Assembly: GCF_003353055.1 (NCBI RefSeq)
Contig: NZ_QKWJ01000029.1
Location: forward strand, 1 to 64,000
Direction of reading: 5' to 3'
DNA: 64,000 nt
DNA from: Cupriavidus lacunae
GTDB taxonomy: Bacteria; Pseudomonadota; Gammaproteobacteria; Burkholderiales; Burkholderiaceae
This document shows positions 7,194-14,461 of this stretch, in pieces. The position numbers were made by a program, and so were the translations under genes. Within the stretch, counting starts at the first letter, position 1. Every line of letters begins with the position of its first letter. The notes under the pieces are model-generated. The model was not told the origin of the DNA. It saw only the letters and a list, made by a program, of their open reading frames with translations, and did not search any database.

Positions 7194-8894
7194 ATGTTGC
7201 AGAACCACACCGTGCGCCCCCCGCAGTTGCTGGCCGGCGTCCGATATCCCGATGAAGACCGCCTGCGCCAGTATGTGGCCGAAGGGGTGCTGACCGGCGA
7301 GACGCTGGCCGGCGCGTTCCAGGCGTCTTTCCGCCGTCATGCCGACCGTCTGGCGCTGGCGGGGCCGGAAGGTGAGCTGACCTATCGCGAACTCGACGAG
7401 CAGACCGACCGCCTGGGCGCGGCGCTGCTGGCGCTGGGCATGAAGCCGCTGGACCGCGCGGTGTTCCAGTGCGGCAACTGCAATGAGTTGCTGCTGGCCT
7501 TCTTCGCCTGCCTGAAGGCCGGCATCATCCCGCTGTGCTCGCTGCAGGCGTTCCGCAAGCTGGAGATCGGCTACCTGGGCAAGCTGTGCGAGGCGCGCCT
7601 GCATTTCGTGCAGGGCGACGACCCCAGGTTCGACGATGTGGCGTTTGCGCAGGAGATGCAGGCCGAAGTCCCGAGCTTTGCTTACATCCTGCAGGCGCGC
7701 GGCGAGCGGCGCGGCAACGCCGTGCTGCTGGCGGACCTGATCGGCGACATGCCGCTGGCGCAAGCACGCGCACTGCTGGCCGAGGTCAGCCACGATCCGT
7801 TCCAGGCGGCGGTGTTCCAACTGTCCGGCGGCACCACCGGCGTGCCCAAGATCATCCCGCGCTTCCAGAACGAGTACCTGTACAACATGCGCGCGGTCGC
7901 GGCGTGCAACGGCTACACGCAGGACGACGTGCTGTTTTTCCCCACGCCGTACATGCACAACCTCAACATGGGCTGCTTCTTCGGACCGTTCCTGCTGGGC
8001 GGCGCCACGGTGACGGTGACGCCCGATATCGGCGAGGAAAACCTGCAAGGACTGGTGCGGGACTACCGCCCGACCTGGTTCGGCGTGGCCGGCCCCATCC
8101 TCACGCGCATTGCGCCGGAACTGGCCAGGGCCGATGCCGCCGGGCGCGCCCGCCGCAACTTCGTTGTGCCCAAGAACGCGGCCGGCCTGACCCGGCTGAC
8201 CGGATCGCCGGCACACCATATTTTCGGCATGACCGAAGGGGTGATCATGTTTGCCCGCCGCGACGACCCGCAGGAGATCCGCGACACCTCGGTCGGCAGC
8301 CCGGTCTCGGCCTGGGATGAGGTCAAGATCGTCCATCCCGGCACGGAAGAGCCGGTTGCCGACGGCGAGGCGGGCGAAGCGCTGTTCCGTGGCCCCTACA
8401 CGATCCGCGGCTACTACAAGTCAGAGCAGGAAGACGCCACGCGCTTCACCGCCGACGGCTTCTACCGCTCCGGCGATTTGATGTCGTCGCGCGTGGTCGA
8501 TGGCAAGCGCTATTACTTCTTCTCCGGGCGCATCAAGGACGTGGTCGACCGCGGCGGCGAGAAGATCAACGCCGAAGAGCTGGAGAACGTCATCAACCTG
8601 CATCCCGCGGTGCTGGGCGCTGCCGTCGTGGGCATGCCGGACCGGGTCTACGGCGAGCGCGTCTGCGCCTTCATCGTGCCCAAGCCGCCGGCCACCGGCC
8701 TGACGTTGCCGCAGCTCTCCCAATACCTGCAGGAAGCCGGCCTGGCGAAATTCAAATGGCCGGAGCGGCTCGAAGTCGTCAGCGAGTTCCCGCTGACCGC
8801 CTCCGGCAAGCTCAGCAAGGCGCTGCTGCGCCAGCAGATCATCCAGCTGCTGGAGACCGAAGCGGCTCGCAGCACTACCACCGAAGGGAAGTGA
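7194..8894 (+). CDS. EntE/SdgA-like aryl-acid AMP ligase
   Basis: A 566-residue adenylate-forming enzyme of the ANL superfamily, cytoplasmic, expected to activate an aromatic acid with ATP. Visible core motifs are SGGTTGVPK (211-219), FGMTEG (344-349), YRSGD (424-428), DRGGEKI (452-458) and the catalytic Lys539 in TASGK. The closest relatives by eye are 2,3-dihydroxybenzoate/salicylate-AMP ligases: QLSGGTTGVPKIIPR aligns with EntE, and the pair His255-Asn256 stands where EntE/DhbE use His-Asn to read a 2-hydroxybenzoate. No siderophore genes or aryl-carrier protein are nearby. The flavoprotein partner downstream suggests catabolism, with CoA as likely acceptor as in the salicylate route of Streptomyces (SdgA). 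An acid with an ortho hydroxyl group is inferred. Confidence 0.85.
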   Translation: MLQNHTVRPPQLLAGVRYPDEDRLRQYVAEGVLTGETLAGAFQASFRRHADRLALAGPEGELTYRELDEQTDRLGAALLALGMKPLDRAVFQCGNCNELLLAFFACLKAGIIPLCSLQAFRKLEIGYLGKLCEARLHFVQGDDPRFDDVAFAQEMQAEVPSFAYILQARGERRGNAVLLADLIGDMPLAQARALLAEVSHDPFQAAVFQLSGGTTGVPKIIPRFQNEYLYNMRAVAACNGYTQDDVLFFPTPYMHNLNMGCFFGPFLLGGATVTVTPDIGEENLQGLVRDYRPTWFGVAGPILTRIAPELARADAAGRARRNFVVPKNAAGLTRLTGSPAHHIFGMTEGVIMFARRDDPQEIRDTSVGSPVSAWDEVKIVHPGTEEPVADGEAGEALFRGPYTIRGYYKSEQEDATRFTADGFYRSGDLMSSRVVDGKRYYFFSGRIKDVVDRGGEKINAEELENVINLHPAVLGAAVVGMPDRVYGERVCAFIVPKPPATGLTLPQLSQYLQEAGLAKFKWPERLEVVSEFPLTASGKLSKALLRQQIIQLLETEAARSTTTEGK

Positions 8895-8895
8895 T

Positions 8896-9765
8896 ATGAC
8901 CGAAGCGACGAATCCCGGCGCAGTGCCGTCCGTGCAGCTGCATGGTGTCCACCACACCGCGCGACCGACCTGGAAGCTGGCCGAAACCGTGCATTTCTAC
9001 CGCGACCTGCTCGGCCTGCCGCTGGTGCATGCGATCTCGGCCAAGGGCTGGGGCCCGGACAACCATGCCGATTTCCTGCACTTCTTCTTCGACAGCGGCA
9101 ACGGCAGCACCATCGCCTTTTTCTACTACATCGGCACCGAGCGTCCTGACTGGCTGACCGTGCGCGAGCACTACCAGGACCGCGCCACCCATACCGCCTG
9201 GCGCGTGCGCGACGAGACTGAGCTGCTGCAGTGGCGCCAGCGCGTGGAGGCGGTGGGTATCCCGCTGCGCTACCAGATCCGCCACGAGGTGATCGAGTCG
9301 ATCTACTTCAACGACCCGAACGGCTATCCGATCGAGATCACATGGCAGGTGCGTCCGTTCAGCGAGGCCGATGCCCTCGACGCGAAGCTGACCATCGACG
9401 CTGCCATCGCGCTGGAGAGCGAGTCCGAGGACGGCACGCCGTTCGGCTCGATCGAGCCGGTGTGGCAGCGCAAGGCCACCTCCATCGACACCGACACGCA
9501 GGCCGGCAAGGCATCCGTGTTCGTCCTGGACGTGCCCGAGTTTGCAGCGCTGATCGACGCGGCGGGCAAGACCGAGAGCTACACCACCACGGCGCTGGGC
9601 AACGGCTACGTGCGCATCGACGGCAACCCGGGCATCAGCTTCCGGCGCAAGGCGCTGGGCTTCAAGCCGGCGGTCTGGTATGGCGCGCTCACCGGGGGCC
9701 TGGCCGGACGCATCGAGCAGTTCGACATGGATGCATTGGTCATCGCCCCCGGAGACGCAAAATGA
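8896..9765 (+). CDS. VOC-superfamily protein, candidate ring-cleavage dioxygenase
   Basis: A 289-residue protein with a glyoxalase/extradiol-dioxygenase fold. The N-terminal half (residues 14-150) is a clear VOC module with a plausible metal triad: His19 or His20 in HGVHH, His99 in ATHTAW and Glu147 in PIEIT. The C-terminal 110 residues are poorly conserved in appearance and may form a second, metal-free module. Size and domain order fit type-I extradiol dioxygenases better than glyoxalase I. It starts one base after the ligase stop and its own stop overlaps the next start (ATGA), so translation is coupled to the flavoprotein. A ring-opening role on the hydroxylated product is inferred; isomerase or lyase activity is also possible. 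Confidence 0.72.
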   Translation: MTEATNPGAVPSVQLHGVHHTARPTWKLAETVHFYRDLLGLPLVHAISAKGWGPDNHADFLHFFFDSGNGSTIAFFYYIGTERPDWLTVREHYQDRATHTAWRVRDETELLQWRQRVEAVGIPLRYQIRHEVIESIYFNDPNGYPIEITWQVRPFSEADALDAKLTIDAAIALESESEDGTPFGSIEPVWQRKATSIDTDTQAGKASVFVLDVPEFAALIDAAGKTESYTTTALGNGYVRIDGNPGISFRRKALGFKPAVWYGALTGGLAGRIEQFDMDALVIAPGDAK

Positions 9766-10919
9766 AGATCGCCATCATCGGGGGCGGGCCGTCGGGCCTG
9801 TTCCTGTCGATCCTGCTCAAGGAGCGGCTGGCCGGGGTCGACATCGACATCCATGAGCAGAACCCGGAAGACGCCACCTTCGGCTTCGGCGTGGTGCTTG
9901 CGGATACCGGACTGTCCAGTCTGCGCGCGGCCTCGCCGACGGTGATTGACGATCTTGCCAAAGCGATGCGCTTCAGCGACCGCCACTCCATCGTCAGCCA
10001 CGAGTTCCCGCTCACGATGAAGCGGCCCGGCGCGGGCGGTGGCGCCATCCCGCGCATCCGCCTGCTGCAGATCCTGCAGGCCCGTGCGCGCGAGCTGGGG
10101 GTGCGGGTCGCGTACAACCAGCGCATCAGCGATTTCTCCACGATCGACGCGGACCTGGTGGTGGGGGCGGATGGGGTCAACTCGCTGCTGCGCGGTGCCA
10201 ATGAAGCCGGCTTCGGCACCCGGCGCCACAGCCTGACCAACCATTTCGCCTGGTATGGGGTGGAGAAGGCCTTCCCGAATCCGGCGCTGGTGTTCCGCAA
10301 GCACGGTGGCGGGTACTTCGTTGCGCACTACTATCCGTACTCGGACTCGATGAGCACCTTCGTGGCCGAGTGCGACCACCAGACCTGGATCGACTTCGGC
10401 ATGGAGGCGATGACGCAGGAACAGCGCCAGGCGCTGTTCGAGCAGATCTTTGCTCCCGAGCTGGGCGGCTACCGGCTGGTGTCGAACAACTCGGTGTGGC
10501 GCCAGTTCCCGGTGATCGTCAACGACACCTGGCATGTCGGCAACCAGGTGCTGATCGGCGATGCGCTGACCAGCGCGCACTTCTCGATCGGCTCCGGCAC
10601 GCGCATCGCCATGGAGGATGCGATTGCGCTGGCCGACGCCATCGTCGCCTTCCCGGACGACGTGCAGGCCGCGCTGCACCGCTACGACACCGTGCGCCGC
10701 CCCGAGAAGGCGAAGCTGATCCGCGCCTCGGAGGCCTCTTACAACTGGTACGAGCGCATCCGCGAATGGATGGAGCTGCCCACGGCGCATGAGTTTGTGT
10801 TCCGCTTCATGACCCGCACCGGCCGCGTCGACCTGAACCGGCTCAAGGAGCAGTACCCGAACCTGCTGGCCGAACTGACGGCGGCCGGCGTGCCGGTGGC
10901 GGCGGGGCAGCAGCCATGA
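9762..10919 (+). CDS. Salicylyl-CoA-5-hydroxylase-like flavin monooxygenase
   Basis: A 385-residue, group-A FAD monooxygenase. The dinucleotide motif GGGPSG is at residues 7-12, the GADG (DG) motif at 135-138 and the second FAD motif LIGDA at 264-268. The segment HFSIGSGTRIAMEDA (273-287) is the hallmark of the subgroup acting on CoA thioesters, including salicylyl-CoA 5-hydroxylase (SdgC) and the N-terminal half of anthraniloyl-CoA monooxygenase. The reductase half of the latter is absent, so simple NAD(P)H-dependent hydroxylation is expected. Start codon overlaps the VOC stop; the end overlaps the thioesterase start. Together with the upstream ligase this indicates hydroxylation of a CoA-activated aryl acid, probably para to an existing hydroxyl. 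Confidence 0.85.
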   Translation: MKIAIIGGGPSGLFLSILLKERLAGVDIDIHEQNPEDATFGFGVVLADTGLSSLRAASPTVIDDLAKAMRFSDRHSIVSHEFPLTMKRPGAGGGAIPRIRLLQILQARARELGVRVAYNQRISDFSTIDADLVVGADGVNSLLRGANEAGFGTRRHSLTNHFAWYGVEKAFPNPALVFRKHGGGYFVAHYYPYSDSMSTFVAECDHQTWIDFGMEAMTQEQRQALFEQIFAPELGGYRLVSNNSVWRQFPVIVNDTWHVGNQVLIGDALTSAHFSIGSGTRIAMEDAIALADAIVAFPDDVQAALHRYDTVRRPEKAKLIRASEASYNWYERIREWMELPTAHEFVFRFMTRTGRVDLNRLKEQYPNLLAELTAAGVPVAAGQQP

Positions 10920-11365
10920 TCCGCGCGACCGAGTACGTGCTGAGCAACGACCCGTTCGTGGTGCGCCGCACGGTGCGCTGGGGCGACTGCGACCCGGCCG
11001 GCGTGGTCTACACGGGCCGCTTCACCGACTACCTGCTGGGCGCGGTCGGCCTGCTCTCGGACCATATCGCCGGCGGCGCCGGTCGCCTTGGCGCCTTGCA
11101 CGGCGTGGGCACGCCATGCAAGGCCATGCGCTTCGAATTCATCGGCACGCTGTGGCCGGATGACGTGATCGACATCGAATGCTGGGTGCAGGCCATCCGT
11201 ACGCGCTCCTACGATATCCGCTGCATGGCGCGGCGCCCGGACGGCTCGCCGGTGTTCGACGCCATGTTTTCTCCCGTCTGCGTGCGGCTGGACGAGCGCG
11301 TCGGCACCCCGATCCCGGACTCGCTGCGCACGGCGCTGTCGGCCTTCCTGCGTCCCGCCGCGTAG
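10916..11365 (+). CDS. 4-hydroxybenzoyl-CoA-type hotdog thioesterase
   Basis: A 149-residue single-hotdog acyl-CoA thioesterase. RWGDCDPAGVVY at residues 21-32 is the family's active-site signature, with Asp26 as the catalytic carboxylate. It should release CoA from an aromatic or ring-opened acyl-CoA made by the neighbouring enzymes. Its start overlaps the flavoprotein stop by four bases, placing it firmly in the operon. This gene is one of the best arguments that the pathway runs through CoA thioesters rather than free AMP esters. Confidence 0.88.
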   Translation: MIRATEYVLSNDPFVVRRTVRWGDCDPAGVVYTGRFTDYLLGAVGLLSDHIAGGAGRLGALHGVGTPCKAMRFEFIGTLWPDDVIDIECWVQAIRTRSYDIRCMARRPDGSPVFDAMFSPVCVRLDERVGTPIPDSLRTALSAFLRPAA

Positions 11366-11388
11366 CGCGGCTTATCCCGCCAATCATC

Positions 11389-12144
11389 ATGCAATACAGA
11401 ATCGGACAGATCGTTCCCAGCTCCAACATCACCATGGAGCGCGAGGTGCCGGCCATCTTTGCCGGCCGCATGCAGGTGCTGCCTGAACGCTTTTCCTTCC
11501 ACTCCAGCCGTGTGCGCATGCACCGGGTGGTGGCGGAGGAGCTTGAGAGGATGAACCGCGACATGGGCCGCTGCGCGCAGGAGTTGGCCGATGCGCGCGT
11601 CGACCTCATGAGCACGGCGTGCCTGGTGGCCACCATGTGCATGGGCAAGGGCTACCACCGCCAGGTGATCGAGGACCTGAACGCAGCCATCGACGGGGTG
11701 CCTAACCAGCCGGCAATCATGACCTCGGCCGGCGCGCTGGTGGAAGAACTCAGGCACTTCGGCGCCAGGCGCATCGCGCTGCTCGCGCCGTACAGCGACG
11801 CGCTGACGCGGACCGTGGTCGAGTACATCGAAAGCGAAGGCATTGCGGTCCGGGACGCGATCAACTTCTCGATCCTCGACAACCTCGACGTCGGCGCACG
11901 CGACCCGATGCAACTGCTGGAAGACGTCAAACAGCTGGATACCGCCGGCGTGGACGTGGTGGTGCTGTCCGCCTGCGTGCAGATGCCGTCGCTGCCGGCG
12001 ATCGAGCAGGCCCAGCTGGCACTGGGCCTTCCCGTGACCTCGACCGCGGTCTGCACCGCGCGCCAGATGATGCGCCGCCTCGGCATCCGGGCCGAGGCGC
12101 CCAATGCCGGCGCGCTGCTCGGGAGCAGGACCGGACTGGCCTGA
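11389..12144 (+). CDS. Maleate cis-trans isomerase-like (Asp/Glu racemase fold)
   Basis: A 251-residue member of the maleate isomerase/arylmalonate decarboxylase family. The start is ATG 11389, 23 bp after the thioesterase; the longer frame to 11179 runs inside that gene. Residues described as catalytic in Nocardia maleate isomerase (Cys76, Cys194, Tyr133, Asn163, from memory) have counterparts at a constant offset of two: Cys78 (STACL), Cys196 (SACVQ), Tyr135 (APYSD), Asn165; Asn13 sits in the PSSN substrate loop. The enzyme would convert maleate to fumarate, linking the operon to the TCA cycle. Arylmalonate decarboxylase, hydantoin racemase and decarboxylase-like relatives are alternatives, but the two-cysteine pattern favours an isomerase. 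Confidence 0.8.
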   Translation: MQYRIGQIVPSSNITMEREVPAIFAGRMQVLPERFSFHSSRVRMHRVVAEELERMNRDMGRCAQELADARVDLMSTACLVATMCMGKGYHRQVIEDLNAAIDGVPNQPAIMTSAGALVEELRHFGARRIALLAPYSDALTRTVVEYIESEGIAVRDAINFSILDNLDVGARDPMQLLEDVKQLDTAGVDVVVLSACVQMPSLPAIEQAQLALGLPVTSTAVCTARQMMRRLGIRAEAPNAGALLGSRTGLA

Positions 12145-12225
12145 GCGTAACGCCGGCGGCGCAGGCCATCGGCATCATGACTGCTGCCCGCAGAGGCGGC
12201 TTGAATCCTGGAACGGAGACAACCC

Positions 12226-13488
12226 ATGCAACAAGCCCTCCAACCGGTGGCCCCCGCCGGCAGATGGACCTATGCCGCCGTCATCCTCGGCGCGGCGCTG
12301 GGAATGCTGGCGGGCTATGCCCCGCTGTTCAATGCCACCGCGGGCGTGTTCGCGAGGCCGCTGGCCGCGGAGTTCGGCTGGGGGCGCTCGGAGGCGTCGC
12401 TGTCCTATGCGGCTTCGATGTTCGGGCTGGCGATCGTGAGCCCGGTGGTCGGGACCATGATGGACTGCTTCGGCATCCGCCGCGTGATTGCCGTGTCGGC
12501 GCTGGTGTTCGGGCTTGCGACGGCGTGCATGGCGCTGCAGAACGGCAGCAAGGCGCTCTGGGTCAGCCTGTCGGTGGTGGTCGGAGTGTTCGGCGCGGCG
12601 ACCTCCGTGCTTGGCTATCTTGCCGTGCTGCCGCAATGGTTCGACCGCCGCCTGGGCCTGGCGCTTGGCATCGCCATGTGCGGGCTGGGCGCCGGCACGG
12701 TGCTGATGCCCGCGACCGCGCAGCATCTGGTGACCGGCTACGGCTGGCGCACCGCGTATGTGGCCCTGGGGATCGGCTCGATCGTGCTGTCGCTGCTGGC
12801 CTGCGCGCTGCTGCGCGAGCGGGGCAGGCCCGGTGCGGCCCAGGCCAGGGAGCAGGCGCCGGCCGCGGAGGGCGTTCCGGTCAGGCAGGCTGTGCGCAGC
12901 TATCGCCTGTGGGCAATCTGGGCGGTGTTTGTGCTGGGGTCCTCGGCCACGCTGTCGCTCGGCCCGCACCTGCCGGCGATGTTCGTGGACAAGGGATTCA
13001 GCCCCGCGGACGCGGCCCGCAGTGCCTCGATGGTCGGTGTCGGGCTGCTGATCGGTCGAATCCTGACAGGCGTGCTGATCGACCGCATCCATGCGCCGTT
13101 CGTGGCCTGTGTGTTCTTCATCGGCGGTGCGGTGGGGATCTACCTGCTTGGCGTCACCAGTGACTACCAGGTGCTGCTGGTCGCCACCACCCTGATCGGC
13201 CTGACCATCGGCGCGGAAGGCGACCTGATCTCCTTCCTGGTCCGGTCCTATTTCGGGTTGCGCTCGTTCGGCGCGCTGTTCGGCATCGCCTTCTCGGGCT
13301 ACGGCTTTGGCGCGGTGATCGGGCCGGTGGGGCTGGGCGTGTGGTTCGACCGCTACGGCAGCTACGGCGCGCCGCTGCTGGTGCTGCCGTGCATGCTGCT
13401 GGTGGCCGGTGCGCTGACCTTGTCGCTGGGCCGCTACCGGCGGCATGGCGCCAGCGCCGCCAGCCTGCCGGAGCCGGCGGGGGCCTGA
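12226..13488 (+). CDS. MFS carboxylate transporter
   Basis: A 420-residue twelve-helix major facilitator, inner membrane, start supported by CGGAGA upstream. The N-terminal half has the pattern of the monocarboxylate/OFA type (helix-1 GYAPLFNATAG, then a long FGWGRSEASLS loop typical of solute:H+ symporters for organic acids). It is the last structural gene of the aryl-acid operon and is the natural candidate for uptake of its substrate. It is only distantly like the OxlT homologue at 2739. Substrate inferred from context. Confidence 0.8.
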   Translation: MQQALQPVAPAGRWTYAAVILGAALGMLAGYAPLFNATAGVFARPLAAEFGWGRSEASLSYAASMFGLAIVSPVVGTMMDCFGIRRVIAVSALVFGLATACMALQNGSKALWVSLSVVVGVFGAATSVLGYLAVLPQWFDRRLGLALGIAMCGLGAGTVLMPATAQHLVTGYGWRTAYVALGIGSIVLSLLACALLRERGRPGAAQAREQAPAAEGVPVRQAVRSYRLWAIWAVFVLGSSATLSLGPHLPAMFVDKGFSPADAARSASMVGVGLLIGRILTGVLIDRIHAPFVACVFFIGGAVGIYLLGVTSDYQVLLVATTLIGLTIGAEGDLISFLVRSYFGLRSFGALFGIAFSGYGFGAVIGPVGLGVWFDRYGSYGAPLLVLPCMLLVAGALTLSLGRYRRHGASAASLPEPAGA

Positions 13489-13522
13489 TTTTCCGAACGG
13501 GGGGCGGCAGAGTAGAATTCCC

Positions 13523-13547
13523 ATGGCCGCAATTTTCTTGCGGCCAT
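13523..13547. promoter_or_regulatory. Inverted repeat covering the tetR start codon
   Basis: ATGGCCGCAA (13523-13532) and TTGCGGCCAT (13538-13547) form a perfect 10-bp inverted repeat with a TTTTC loop. The right arm contains the first two bases of the tetR start codon (ATG 13546). It could be an autoregulatory operator, an RNA hairpin limiting tetR translation, or an attenuator after the MFS gene. Confidence 0.6.
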
Positions 13548-14385
13548 GCCTTCGAACGGTCAACCCAAGATGCCTGCCGCCCGCAAATCCCCAGCCGCCG
13601 CCAGCAAGACGCCTACAACGCCTGCGACACCAAGTGCGCCGCGCCGCCGTGGGCGGCCGCCCAAGAGCGATTCGCCGATCGGCGCCGAGCCGATGCTCAG
13701 CCGCGTGGCCATCCTCCAGCACGCGATCACGCTGACCAAGAGCGTGCCGCTCGACCAGATCTCCATGGTGCAGCTTGCCAAGGATTTCGGCGTTGCGCCG
13801 GGGTTGATCCACTATTACCTTGGCGGCCGCGACCAGCTTGTCTCCGGCGTGCTCAATGACTATTACCGCCAGCGCGTGGGGCGCCTGCCTTCGCTGACGG
13901 GCGACTGGCGCAACGACGTGGAGGGCATCGCCCGGCTGAGCTTCGAAGTGGCGGTGGAGAACCCCGGCGTCAGCATCTATGTCGCGTCACACAACCGGTT
14001 CCGCCTGTTCCAGGATGTCGAGCCGGGCGAGACCGACTATGGCATGGAGTTCTTCAACCGCATGACGTCGGCGATCATGCAGGGTGGCTTCACCGCTGAG
14101 CAGGTGGCGCTGGGCTACCACTTGATTGCCCAGTACCTGGTTTCCGCCAGCATGGCGGAAGCTTCGCGCCAGTTGCCGGCCTACCACCAGAGCTTTATCG
14201 AAAAGAAGCTGGAGTCCGCGTCCGAGCTCCAGTATCCCGGCGCGCGCTTTGTCAGCAAGGCCTTCTCCAGGCTGTCTTCCGATACCGCGTTCGAAGAGGG
14301 CCTGCGCATCACGCTGGATGGCATCGAGACGTGGAAGCAGGACAAGCGCCAGCCCGCGCGCAAGCCTCGCAGCAAGGCCGCCTGA
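13546..14385 (+). CDS. TetR-family regulator of the aryl-acid operon
   Basis: A 279-residue transcription factor. The helix-turn-helix lies at about residues 73-98 (QLAKDFGVAPGLIHYYLGGR), followed by a ligand-binding helical domain. Residues 1-45 are an unusual basic, Ala/Pro-rich extension with RRRGRPPK (33-40), an AT-hook-like sequence; the extension is absent if translation begins later. Neither ATG 13546 nor 13570 has a strong ribosome binding site. It follows the MFS gene by 57 bp, so it probably responds to a substrate or CoA intermediate of the operon. It could bind the inverted repeat at 13523, the operator at 5788, or both; the two sequences are unrelated. Confidence 0.85.
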   Translation: MPSNGQPKMPAARKSPAAASKTPTTPATPSAPRRRGRPPKSDSPIGAEPMLSRVAILQHAITLTKSVPLDQISMVQLAKDFGVAPGLIHYYLGGRDQLVSGVLNDYYRQRVGRLPSLTGDWRNDVEGIARLSFEVAVENPGVSIYVASHNRFRLFQDVEPGETDYGMEFFNRMTSAIMQGGFTAEQVALGYHLIAQYLVSASMAEASRQLPAYHQSFIEKKLESASELQYPGARFVSKAFSRLSSDTAFEEGLRITLDGIETWKQDKRQPARKPRSKAA

Positions 14386-14428
14386 GGCCAATTTCTTATC
14401 TGCGGCGCGCAATCTGCCAGCAACGACC

Positions 14429-14446
14429 TATTCACATTGCCAATAA
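14429..14446 (+). promoter_or_regulatory. NahR-type box before the lysR gene
   Basis: TATTCAC-N5-CAATAA lies 15 bp before the start codon of the NahR-like gene. The same motif with the same spacing occurs upstream of the ring-hydroxylating dioxygenase operon (20551-20568). ATTCAC is also the first half of the published NahR recognition sequence, as I recall it. Probably an autoregulatory site. Confidence 0.5.
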
Positions 14447-14461
14447 TCGTCGGAGCCCGGC

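Noticed and set aside
12175..13812. 545-codon minus-strand ORF opposite the MFS and tetR genes
   Set aside because: Low-complexity His/Gln/Arg composition typical of an antisense shadow.
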